DNA of 61,199 nt. Source: UBA6345 sp045577635 (GTDB lineage: Bacteria > Bacillota > Clostridia > Christensenellales > UBA1242). Numbering within the stretch: position 1 is the stretch's first letter; each line of letters opens with the position of its first letter. The notes under the pieces are model-generated. The model was not told the origin of the DNA and did no database searches. It saw nothing but the letters and a program-made list of their open reading frames with translations. Below are positions 37,401 to 43,575 of this stretch, piece by piece. A program made the translations under genes and the position numbers. Where the stretch lies: positions 1-61,199 of the forward strand of contig JAZNIS010000101.1 in assembly GCA_045577635.1 (NCBI GenBank), written 5' to 3'.

Positions 37401-40400
37401 TTAGTACTGTAATTTCAACAACATTAAATAATGCAAAAATTACTACAAACGAAAAAATTCACGGATATATGACAGGTACAAACTCTGTTGTTGCTGATAA
37501 CGAAGATTATATTCAAACAGTTTCAGGTGCAACAGGTGAAGCTGGCATAGGTGATAAACTAGATTTTGTTAACGGCATAGGTAATCAGTTTAAAATTGAT
37601 GTTGTGTTAGGAACAACAAAATCTAATGCTACAATGTTTAATATGTTTATTTGGGATACTTTAACTATGAGTTCAAGCGATAGTGCTAGTTTAGCAAAAG
37701 CTGGTAGCCAAGTTTGGAGATTAGGTGAAAAATTCCCAGAATACATTATTGGTATTTATTCTAACTATAACAAAATGGCTTCGGCAGAAGACATTTACAA
37801 TAGTATTATTAAATCTAATGATACAAGAAACCAATTCTACTTATTAGAAAATGGAACTTATACAATAGGTGAAGATATTGTAGGTAAAGGTTCATTCTCA
37901 AATGTGTTCCGAAATGTGTTTGAAGGAACAATTATTGGTGTTGTTTCAGAAGGAAAAAATCCAAGAATTGTATTAGAAGTTAGACCAGGTGATAAATTAA
38001 CAACATTCTTCAATGAATTAAATACTGCATCAATTATGAATGTGGACTTTGAAATTGTTTATAAAACAACCCCTGGAAACACTCAAAAACTTGAACTTTC
38101 AAATATTGATGGTTTAACAACTCAAACCAAATATAATGGTTTCTTTGCTAAATATGTAAACAGTTCAGTTTTAAGTAATGTAAACTTCTACTTTAACATT
38201 AAAACCGATACCGACATTATATATGACTCTGATGGCGGTGTAGGGTACGAAGCAGTTGGTTTAATGGTTGGTTACCTAAAAGATAGTACAATGCAAGGTG
38301 TAAATGTACTAGTTAATAAAATGGTTGCTGCCGATGAACCAGATATGAAAACAACTCTTGCTCTTAAAAAGTATAATCACACAACAAACACATCAACTCA
38401 AACAGTAAGTTTTGGTGGATTAGTTGGTTATGCTTCAAAAAGCACATTAAATAAAGTTGGTATTTATTCTTATAACAACACAATTATTTCTGTTTATAGC
38501 AACGATTCAACAATTAACTTTGGTAATATTGTTGCAAATGCAAATAATGTGGATTTATCAGATATTAACCTAGAAAATGGAAACATTTTAGGTGATACAG
38601 CTTTAATTAAAACAACAAATAACAACATTTATGAAGTTGCCTATACAAAATCTGCTGGAAGTGTAAACTATGGTGGATTGGTTGGATATGCAACAAATTC
38701 AGCAATTTCAACATCTTACTTTATGGGTGATATTGCATATGGTCAAAGTTACACATTACACACCAAATTAAACTTTGGTGGAGTGTTGGGTTATGGTTCA
38801 AACACTGCAATTGAACACACAAATGTTAACGAATTTATGCAATTAACAAGTAGTGATGGAATTAAGAGATCCTTAATTCAAAAAGCAATTTGGAATGCTG
38901 CACTTGCAAAAGATGTTTATGTAAATCACGAATTTAAAATTAAAAATGGTGATTCAACCAAAACAACAACTTCATTAACAACTAATGTTGGTGCAATTTT
39001 AGGTTATGGTGTTAACTTATCTATTAAGGGTAGTTCAACAACCGGCTTAAATGTATCTTCTAACACAGACATTGTTGTAGAAGGTCCTTCAACAGTGCTT
39101 TCAGTTGGTGGTGTTATTGGTTACATTAAAAACAACGAAACTGTTGTGGTTGCAAAAGTTGCAAACACAGGTAAAGTAAAAGTTACAACAACTACTGCGG
39201 CTACATCAACAGCTGTTACAGTTGGTGGTATGGTTGGTAGAGCAATTGGTGGAACTTATACAATGCTTTATAACTTGGGTGATGTTACAGTTAAAACTGA
39301 AAATACCTATTCAGTGGGTGCAATTTTAGGTGTTTCTGAAACAAATTCAAGTCAATCAGTATTAAAATTAAGTAAGTTTGTTAACTATGCTGATGTTTAC
39401 TATGATGGCGAAAGTGTTCCTAAGGCATCAAGCAATAGATTTATTGGTGGTGTTGCAGGTTCTATCGTTAACTCTGGTTCACAATTTGAAGGTGGTTACA
39501 CACTTGCTAGGGTTTATTGGATGAAAAATGGTTCAACCAGAGATGAAAACAGCCAATTCCCAATTAACAACAAAGATAACGGTGGGGTAAATGGTATAGG
39601 ATTTGTTGGTTCAATTTCTGAATCTACATTTAACAGAGTATTCTTTGTTTATGATTTCTTACCATACTCAACTTATTCAAATTCAAGTGCTCAAACATTT
39701 GGAGCAAAAACAATAGTTACAACTTCAACATCAACAACCGATAGGATTTTTGGTGGTATTGAATATGTTGAATTAGTACAAGTATTAAATAAACATTTAG
39801 GTGGATATTTTGATACCGACACTTCTGCAACAGAATTTGTAACAGAAAAAACAGGTGGAACAACAGAAGTTACAAAACTTAACTTGCCACATTCATTTAA
39901 AAACAGCACAAACATTGAAGCAAGTATGTTCTCTGCCTTAGAATTAATTAAACAAACTAACGATATAACTTATCCAAACAGTGCAAGAAAATTAAATCCT
40001 AAAAAGATTACAACAGCAGCTGAAACTCACGAAATTTCGGCTGATGGTTACTACATTATGTCAGCAAGTGCAGTAAATGGAAAAACTGTAAAATTAGAAA
40101 GTGGTACTTCATTTAAAGGTTTATTAACCTGTAAACGAAGTGAAACAGATTATCCTGTAATTATGTTAACAGGCATAACTAATAACTATGGTTGCATTTC
40201 TAACTTTGCTGTAAGATATGTAAACAATGTAACATATGTAAACGAAAAAGGTGTTTTACTTCAAAACAACTATGGTAACATTTCAAACTGTGTAACCTAC
40301 GGATTTATTGATGTTTCTTCATTAACACTAACAAAAGATGTTGCAACCTTTGTTTATAACAACCACGGCAACATTCTTCAAAGTGGTAGTGCAGTATTGT

Positions 40401-43258
40401 TTGTTGTAGAATCGTTAAGTTTAACTGACAACTCAAAAGGTAATAATTTCAGTGGTTTCGTAAATGAAAATACTGGCTTTATTAAGGATTGTTATTCAAC
40501 AACTTCTATTATTGATGACACTGTTGGTGGCACTGCTACATTTAGTAATTCAAAGGGTGGCATAACCGGTAAAGTTGCTGGCTTTGTAATTAAAAATAGT
40601 GGTGTAATTGAAACTTCATATTATGCAGGTACATTAGGACTAACTAAAATTTCTTCAAATGTATTTGCTAATGAAAACACATCAAGTGGAATTTTAAGAA
40701 ATTGTTATTACGATATTGAAGCAACCCCTGTAACATCGGGTGGTACAAACATTAATGGTAGCGATTTAGTAAATGCAACCGATAGTACTTCTGTAAGATT
40801 TTTAAGAACAGCCGATATTTTACTTGAAGATGGTACTGCGGGAGTTAGACAGTTCTATAACACTGCATTAAAAACAGCTAATATACCTTCTGCATTTAAA
40901 GTTACTTATTCAGATAATGATGCTGGTGTAATGTTTGGATATTCAGGAATTAAAGGTGGTATTCAATTACCAACAATGTTCTACATAACAACAAGCACAT
41001 CAGAAAACATTACTGCTTCATCCTATGCAGAAACAGTTTCTCACTCAATTAATAGTGATGGTGCATTTAAATCACTATCAACAACTACAAGTAATAAAAT
41101 GGCATATGGTGTTTTCCATATTGGTCAATTTAACAATTTAGGTACTTACCAAAAAGCAAATAAAGATTTCTTTATGATGACAAACTTAAACTTTGCAAAT
41201 GTTAACCATTCTGCAGGTAATCATGGTCAACTAGATAATATGATTAGCTTAAAGAAACATTTCTATGGTTTTGGTCATAAAATTGAAAACTTAAAAATTT
41301 CTTCTGGTAATGACTATATTGGTCTATTTGCAAAAGTAGAATCAACCGGTAAAGTTGAAAATTTAGTAATTAGTTCAACAACAGTTACTTCTTCATCAAC
41401 AAAAACAACTAGTGCAGCTGGTACAGTTGCTGGTGTTAATGATGGCGGTACCATTAACAAGATAACAATTAACACAACCACTTTAACTGGTTCAAGTGCT
41501 GGTCAAATTGGTGGTGCTGTTGGTAAAAATACAGGTGCTATTACATTTGTTAATGTTAATACTCCAACAATTACAGGTAAATTTAACCTTGGTGGTATTG
41601 TTGGTTCTGCAACAAATGGTTCAATTAAATTCTGTGAAATTGATAAGGTTACAGTAACGGGTACTGAAAACAATCTTGGTGGTGCTGTTGGCTCATCAAT
41701 TCCAGGTTCTGGTAGTGTGGTAAGCATTATCGGTGTAAAAGTTAAAGGTGATTCTAAAATCACAAATAGCAAAACAGTTGATTTAACATCAATTCGTTCA
41801 GGAATTTCTAATTCTTGGACAGAAAACATTTCTAATAAAGTTACAGCTTATAACGGAGAATCAAACTCACTTAACACAGGTGGTTTAGTTGGTCAAATGG
41901 CTAAAAACACAACTTTGGCAGCATCTAAAGTTGAAAAAGTAACTGTTAAAGCTGAAACAACTGCTGGTGGTTTGGTTGGTAGAAACGATTCTGGTGCAAC
42001 CATAACCTATAAAGATGGTAGTTATTTATATACAATTAGTTCGTTCACTGCGACCGATGCTTCAAAAATTGTTGTTGAAGGTAAATCTAACCTAGGTGGT
42101 TTGGTAGGGTTAAATAAAGGTACAATTACTGGTGCATCAGGAAAAACATCTGTTTATGCAAAAGTTGGTACTTCAAGAACATCTGATATGTATGACTCTG
42201 CTATTGGTGGTGTTGCCGGTTCTAACTGGAGTGGCTCAATTTCTAATATTGCAGTTACATCTTCAACACTTTATGGTTCAAGGTTGGTGGGTGGTATTGT
42301 TGGTTATGTTTCTGGTGGTACTGTAACACATAACACATTCAATTCTTCAACTATTAACTATCAAAGTGAATATGATATGGATGAAGATATTGGTTATATG
42401 GGTGAAAGCCTTAAATTAGGTATCGGTTCAAGTGGTGCTTCATGGTCTAACAATAACTTTAATAGCTACTTTGGTTTAGGTGGAAAAAGTGGAACATCAA
42501 TATTTGATGGTTTGTCAGGTAGTGCAGATTTCGTTATTGAATATGGTGGAATTGAAACTAAACTTGGTTCAAACACAAGTATTAGAGGTAAACAAGCATT
42601 TAGCTTCTATGTTGCTTTCATTTTAGGAGCAAATGTGGGTGGAACTCATAGTGATACAAACACTTCAACATCTTCATCAATTAAAGGTATTTATGATACA
42701 TATCACAACTATGTTGTTGATATGACAGACCATAAAGATGCTGGTCAAAACCACTCTAGATTAAATAGATGGATTGATAAATATAAGAGAACTTTTGATA
42801 TTCCATCAACATCTACTCAATTTAATATTGGTAATAGTTCATATAAAAAGTACACATCAACATTTAATGATTATAATGGTGATACATATATGTATGGTTA
42901 TTATCTTGATAGCGAAACTGCAAAAGCAGCTAAAGCAGGTCAAGACACATTAAAATACTTATATGAAACAACTTATCAAACAATTTGGAATTCATATTAT
43001 AATTATTATATTAACAACTACTACAACACATCTGCGGCAACAGATTATGCAAACACAAATGCAAACAAAACACCATGTAAAAAATTAAAAGATGCATCAT
43101 ATCCGGGCATGACATGGAGTAGTTCTGTATATGTTGAAAGAGTAAAATCTCTTGGTGAAAAAACCTATTATGGTAAAGACGAATGGTTTGCAGAATTGCC
43201 TTGGGGAATGTGGAAAAATGTAGGATTTGAAGATATGAATCATGGTGGAAATAACTAA
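25430..43258 (+). CDS. Giant GLUG-repeat surface lipoprotein 1 (5,942 residues)
   Basis: The ATG at 25430 (GGAG at 25419-25422) gives 5,942 residues; an upstream TTG would put 26 residues before the signal peptide. The start MVKKLSAILLALFGSIF leads into a lipobox-like MFGC, so the protein is probably lipid-anchored. An Ig-like (Big-type) beta-rich region follows, split by Glu/Pro/Gly-rich linkers near residues 43-58 and 609-640. From about residue 1177 there are several solenoid blocks, each opened by a cap of the type EFxxI...YYVLTQTF...GVF (near 1177, 2830, 3337, 4118, 4868, 5227) and filled with GLUG-type turns such as NIGGVAGYA, VGGFVGHG and FGGLVGYA. At least 25 such turns are present. 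The last ~150 residues are Tyr/Asn-rich with no LPXTG or membrane anchor. The fold is probably a series of beta-solenoids, and an adhesin or surface-scaffold role is inferred from the architecture. Confidence 0.9.
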   Translation: MVKKLSAILLALFGSIFIMFGCGDPYKDLKLTVSASEIILYLNEVNSEVTEPETPTEPEPGSAQGVTDEEIAATYPSEASFTVKLSGVGKGISDSVNLVQYAYNGVESIVNIEHIEGSAGSDDGSRYKITAAKPGNGILIVTSAEGGRREEIKISVKIPVKNIVFNDKAKAVRYLGNINLYNFLVYNPAKNDQNDMTFYIDDSTGVDIVTNGTGIIETSYAKIENGILTSKESEFYPVDVDGTRYVKVYGVSNYNSKIVTQTIYLPVIEVIDESSIVVTANMENGPLDVAKINNNYEIILGHNYPDNPFIYAREVIIKLNEEYTVDQKYVIKTNYSSVVTRSSVFQLDGDSVSSEESRYSYAGVKEGYPFKKFTFSQINTGADYLEVYIDRRGYEGLFTITLRFKITVKDFATTLSATDEEGKNIIDKGITIYNAYGGSSLGSSIVVGLSPNPTNDYRIGLSLADVPASVGSGLTGVKMTLISGNEVYSGQTVDNNTTLYLKHVYEHTQITEILSSGISPILYITYTFTLSPTNSSEGYEGYMLVAGIPLNFEAGVTDITVPTGGESIKINAVTGMAVGAEGGAGGGAEPEPAAVLKGTKNSYTNGLYEEEPGAEPGGEPGGEPGEPEEPEEPTEPEEPAYEIVLVTIEDQPADLAKLIKSVKAISVNGEPTDYNLIDGSYENPYFDIVFKQGLIIDQYNRLVIEPKLQEEQGTITIEVKTNNHITKTIIVEVFVPIIYTTASAEGVNVEIYNENSVGSFIYDTEKTDYRVVQNEGLTVVAESELTEEEKLANPVKYTTLNKLTLSVNSTIGFNVYNYILLNDMAGNPQITRVNYNSNVTISSYRPYYTVENKIIDGIKIPFITTGKLKTEETPLELEIKIVGYDNEGVEVSLVKVIELTIIEPVTTVRITPVSETVYTSNSLGALKIDGSKLQYQLTVYPANASSYDGTVIKYSYRNDILYTLTSDRSGISYYIRVEHFINLNQTTGELQAVVNTASITDVLQAYRTDSLKTIDQDEIIKAIFENNVVVTIYGTLKQYNKPELSDSTTVTLRNAIKVDKIIPSVDKNGVYFDLRKIDADYEGYEISFNALPYEAHNKTLIVSIANESVVTIVSGIDKNNRITDGKIVIKPGHSAGRTYIRIAAEDSYELNQNGAPVPGSYLDISIRVADGTKEFPFEIKNAEEFMEIGEDIAAGYDSYYYVLTQTFSISAYEFAPFNRFHGGLSGVFSYEMAGIIYEQQNTLYGLTFNKEVEPEDGNIYSYALFKELSATAEIEGLILTDVNYELKISNPDFEEEINVGGIAGVNFGRIKNSSVSGVFNISADVKNINIGGIVGKNLAEFFMDFIDTDEIIIYSAGVITDDGKQESNFTNNTENANVQINFVGSSAVTDATVNIGGVVGSVETYAAAFAPGDGYEVGSNYAYPEFPIEGGVSVYHLYDFIEELNPTISNLVVASSIVSIDETASLYKANIGGVAGYAHSTVFDNIVSTSVLRGHSNIGGIIGRAEHSVITNSAVEFGNQGQVGEKSIAISGYTNVGGFVGHGTNVNIMFSYARAYFNNRPVDNVNYFGNIALVENATVTTKNVGGFIGYLDSEEVSSQWFTLGIPGYSLDTLISPTEDIMDFVYNLSANAIVKSYFNADINVGYTPLSGTVNVGGFVGAISSTGQVSGVDPVHITNSYVYGNICQAEPTVYEFVNKAEIDPADFTNIGTFTTFVVGDLPELQENYYNFNLTSVLESGNKLIEITINYTNEIISEGEGVDAIQYQIQNYRIKVHPNKGKLIGNQEYQLSSAVVDVIDTIIDGVETTTIQTSTSILQAKLPVDVKLENVYFAIGEEKGIIETAQNTTFIDVCDIVSNETIIQNTSALRNEKNNTITYGYKDLNNINSYANFGNVIEASLDNVEFYPNKVWVKCDELNSGYPVLFARKHDNGEILFKVLPTEIRINVADNSLLDFTNLSYVQDGENIVLFYNKLISGRSYNYVNYYKLVTAGEPDLTTEPVTALEVNLDIVDLYSKYGIVANYDKNMVITSSNPNIVSVQGGNLIKTNGVGRVTLTVASRLDVSIYDTIEILVVEGLSDFALYKTKNLTINRNKLVTINKADIVDESSPSAYSGAITQVIDKTSNYALDTVNEDGLTLTDCNGVYARNTNLGVMMEVSSVGNGEATLNGASIEKGTTYLFRSISDFSFRGTYKGLLYITVTPFIVTNDANFGTTLSQTTSKPMSIDNCILINQLSKTYKFNVVPKAESIEVIDKSKANLDPTKHVDVTISTITSDFVKSGESYSVNETINATITDLTTGKNVGAFVLDMATQGTNTSFVTVELLEEYVLPTSDVLKIEYIKKLRLRFDAEKYKNRTSGVTFNLKDIRYRFDFYPTSNTNIVAVFNLDVVPRLTTNIETAYYPNSEISSTGGFYPQESESEYIVPSRAGLLKIELQPDFNNTEYVEVTVDDEMKKYVSFTQQLAIMASDENSYVTGYRTTLKQAESLPNFSGVRLRNESVMVNGTSIYYTGNYYLQVFLSEKAPINSKVSFTITGYRTGDGEAIITKSTILTLTVQPLPSITLTYKGAQEGLIAKGTVAELEVVASNFEGEIQLVSSCLSGDVQNISQPIYDSEKDKWYVEIGINAEAGDTAIIRATASRYLNGVLEERTSTVKLFIVEYIIEGARLEGSTYVNGGYQFEVLNGTQTPLNVVFDVTKGEGNEAVDSLLTNLQQLASGKTKPLGVDSYINNWWQVENGVFTNALYSNALYGNYRFVDTNKADLTKSHFFALESIVVSRNNIIGYRMQYFYNEIGVPTLFIGDSYGNQVYELEFTFTFVIKDNSTYDHPNPIKNVTEFMALGGLTVKGEQTEMGAVTEGHYILIVDLVLDDYYPFAAQFDTLDGNGHVIKINSINTEKYKQGGTVNVGLFETVSEKTVLKNITIDISPMLVTTQMANNALNGIEGSTSYIDLSGIESFNFGFVTAENNGSITNAKVINSKPTVMLDNAPKHVLINSTIGYLNEGLVDANIGGIAAINNGTISNSYVGLNAANYTNGVSSTEYRSNSDAGFTEFQTYPFNITAGKSVAALVNTNTGIVANNYVLGVGVINTATIMEGAKTAGFVVSNTSTGIIFNGMVEGLETNNYRASETVYIEGKGYIGGFIYTNAGKISNAYSNIYITTNSGGSGGFVYINETGGQIINAYSTVSSANQSLAHGQFTGINDKDEYNNNGELTSCYYLVLEGEVENANEPATGILGKKIVGDGAVDPDEEENNDNPFRDTGSFNGFNFASGNDTNNIWQISQTSLHLGPRLISASGMKTFSHRVLMHTTVDENTQETVYNYMYDSDCFYGSNLNPLLVNTADEFVRFIINNSKSITLDGKTITVFGITTQTNTATNMPYYVRLINDLDFSSITLNNYYVDSKLLSEVTFAGVLDGNGMEMKGVRLVDQNQSSDHENYGLFYQVGLKPEQVADPNFGSNNTVTSAIMNVNMTIKGVDAGRAYKVGTIAGSVYDSALINITINGDNVAGNGENKNAFVRGRNVVGGIAGLIKNSQDKLITNITINNVSATAAYSSANITDVTMVDSYGKPYNTAGGYINFSSYFKGGALATLSYAGAVAGIVDNNNRRAEDYGANIKTSLNGSESIRLDGNTVKYPSGEGTESTAAGESITAVEEINIHRTKPANNIVSKIIVQNGGYISAEHAGGIFGYVGEHTHVKNSKYLLGEIKTKSSNATVFRQEIVGQNYAGALVGENYGMLEQVSVEYVSDYFDDVEAAFGTGATVNGEVKELFGNSPVVAIGGIAGFSAGSIILDSYCNADVVNPKAKIAGGLVGLTAGSNYFSHVIVTGNVYASYRVGGLIGVYDSLYVHDFNKNLQEPANQDYNGNGTKGEASVYKPGRLLLDYTFALNEWSGDIETLLYENLKLYYLNTTTGSDYYSFETRFPEVGNQLMKNETSLKYNTAYAGSLIGFVNTGTTAANYTTTPYDDFHSVSTINNVVSKARRTQVVNNGGGSTYLFSTVISTTLNNAKITTNEKIHGYMTGTNSVVADNEDYIQTVSGATGEAGIGDKLDFVNGIGNQFKIDVVLGTTKSNATMFNMFIWDTLTMSSSDSASLAKAGSQVWRLGEKFPEYIIGIYSNYNKMASAEDIYNSIIKSNDTRNQFYLLENGTYTIGEDIVGKGSFSNVFRNVFEGTIIGVVSEGKNPRIVLEVRPGDKLTTFFNELNTASIMNVDFEIVYKTTPGNTQKLELSNIDGLTTQTKYNGFFAKYVNSSVLSNVNFYFNIKTDTDIIYDSDGGVGYEAVGLMVGYLKDSTMQGVNVLVNKMVAADEPDMKTTLALKKYNHTTNTSTQTVSFGGLVGYASKSTLNKVGIYSYNNTIISVYSNDSTINFGNIVANANNVDLSDINLENGNILGDTALIKTTNNNIYEVAYTKSAGSVNYGGLVGYATNSAISTSYFMGDIAYGQSYTLHTKLNFGGVLGYGSNTAIEHTNVNEFMQLTSSDGIKRSLIQKAIWNAALAKDVYVNHEFKIKNGDSTKTTTSLTTNVGAILGYGVNLSIKGSSTTGLNVSSNTDIVVEGPSTVLSVGGVIGYIKNNETVVVAKVANTGKVKVTTTTAATSTAVTVGGMVGRAIGGTYTMLYNLGDVTVKTENTYSVGAILGVSETNSSQSVLKLSKFVNYADVYYDGESVPKASSNRFIGGVAGSIVNSGSQFEGGYTLARVYWMKNGSTRDENSQFPINNKDNGGVNGIGFVGSISESTFNRVFFVYDFLPYSTYSNSSAQTFGAKTIVTTSTSTTDRIFGGIEYVELVQVLNKHLGGYFDTDTSATEFVTEKTGGTTEVTKLNLPHSFKNSTNIEASMFSALELIKQTNDITYPNSARKLNPKKITTAAETHEISADGYYIMSASAVNGKTVKLESGTSFKGLLTCKRSETDYPVIMLTGITNNYGCISNFAVRYVNNVTYVNEKGVLLQNNYGNISNCVTYGFIDVSSLTLTKDVATFVYNNHGNILQSGSAVLFVVESLSLTDNSKGNNFSGFVNENTGFIKDCYSTTSIIDDTVGGTATFSNSKGGITGKVAGFVIKNSGVIETSYYAGTLGLTKISSNVFANENTSSGILRNCYYDIEATPVTSGGTNINGSDLVNATDSTSVRFLRTADILLEDGTAGVRQFYNTALKTANIPSAFKVTYSDNDAGVMFGYSGIKGGIQLPTMFYITTSTSENITASSYAETVSHSINSDGAFKSLSTTTSNKMAYGVFHIGQFNNLGTYQKANKDFFMMTNLNFANVNHSAGNHGQLDNMISLKKHFYGFGHKIENLKISSGNDYIGLFAKVESTGKVENLVISSTTVTSSSTKTTSAAGTVAGVNDGGTINKITINTTTLTGSSAGQIGGAVGKNTGAITFVNVNTPTITGKFNLGGIVGSATNGSIKFCEIDKVTVTGTENNLGGAVGSSIPGSGSVVSIIGVKVKGDSKITNSKTVDLTSIRSGISNSWTENISNKVTAYNGESNSLNTGGLVGQMAKNTTLAASKVEKVTVKAETTAGGLVGRNDSGATITYKDGSYLYTISSFTATDASKIVVEGKSNLGGLVGLNKGTITGASGKTSVYAKVGTSRTSDMYDSAIGGVAGSNWSGSISNIAVTSSTLYGSRLVGGIVGYVSGGTVTHNTFNSSTINYQSEYDMDEDIGYMGESLKLGIGSSGASWSNNNFNSYFGLGGKSGTSIFDGLSGSADFVIEYGGIETKLGSNTSIRGKQAFSFYVAFILGANVGGTHSDTNTSTSSSIKGIYDTYHNYVVDMTDHKDAGQNHSRLNRWIDKYKRTFDIPSTSTQFNIGNSSYKKYTSTFNDYNGDTYMYGYYLDSETAKAAKAGQDTLKYLYETTYQTIWNSYYNYYINNYYNTSAATDYANTNANKTPCKKLKDASYPGMTWSSSVYVERVKSLGEKTYYGKDEWFAELPWGMWKNVGFEDMNHGGNN
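27254..27347 (+). repeat. Glu-Pro-Gly linker in giant lipoprotein 1
   Basis: Codes for EEPGAEPGGEPGGEPGEPEE and continues EPEEPTEPEEPA, a run of short E-P-G units at about residues 609-640. A shorter linker of the same kind (EPETPTEPEPG) lies near residues 46-58. They probably act as stiff, acidic spacers between Ig-like domains. Confidence 0.8.
29317..30415 (+). repeat. First GLUG solenoid block of giant lipoprotein 1
   Basis: Eight GLUG-type turns in about 365 residues: VGGIAGVN, IGGIVGKN, IGGVVGSV, IGGVAGYA, IGGIIGRA, VGGFVGHG, VGGFIGYL and VGGFVGAI. They are divergent in nucleotide sequence and uneven in spacing (about 25-70 residues). Confidence 0.8.
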
Positions 43259-43277
43259 AAATTATTGCCAAAATAAA

Positions 43278-43312
43278 AAACAATGCAAAGTAAAATTTGC
43301 ATTGTTTTTTTT
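43278..43312 (+). terminator. Strong intrinsic terminator of giant lipoprotein 1
   Basis: AAACAATGCAAA (43278-43289) pairs perfectly with TTTGCATTGTTT (43296-43307), and further Ts follow. It is the longest stem among the terminators seen in the window. Confidence 0.9.
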
Positions 43313-43444
43313 GTTTACTTTAATAAAAAAATAATAAAATTTTTGATTAAAAACGGATAAATTTTTAGTTAAAATTTCATAGTTTTTTTAGGTTAAAATT
43401 TGCCCTTATTTAACCCATAAATTTTAGTAAGTTATGCTATTTGT

Positions 43445-43473
43445 TTGACTAATAGTATAAATATATTTATACT
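43445..43473 (+). promoter_or_regulatory. Sigma-A promoter of the second giant lipoprotein gene
   Basis: TTGACT (43445-43450), 17-base spacer, TATACT (43468-43473). The -35 box is identical to that of the first giant gene. The start should be near 43479. Confidence 0.75.
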
Positions 43474-43575
43474 ACAAGTAGGCCTAAATATATTATTAAT
43501 ATAAAATATATATAAGAAGTAATATTTTTATAGGATTTTCAAAAACTAATATTGAATTTTTTGAGGAAGAAATTT

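Larger units (their letters stand above)
43259..43575 (+). other. Intergenic region between the two giant genes
   Basis: 317 bases without a gene. It holds the terminator of the first giant gene (43278-43312), about 130 bases of very AT-rich DNA in which I see nothing specific, the promoter of the second giant gene (43445-43473), and a leader of about 97 bases ending in the ribosome binding site GAGGAAG (43563-43569). Confidence 0.7.

Noticed and set aside
42132..42326. Small open frames inside the giant genes on either strand
   Set aside because: They are short, lack ribosome binding sites and homology, and lie in alternative frames of intact genes.
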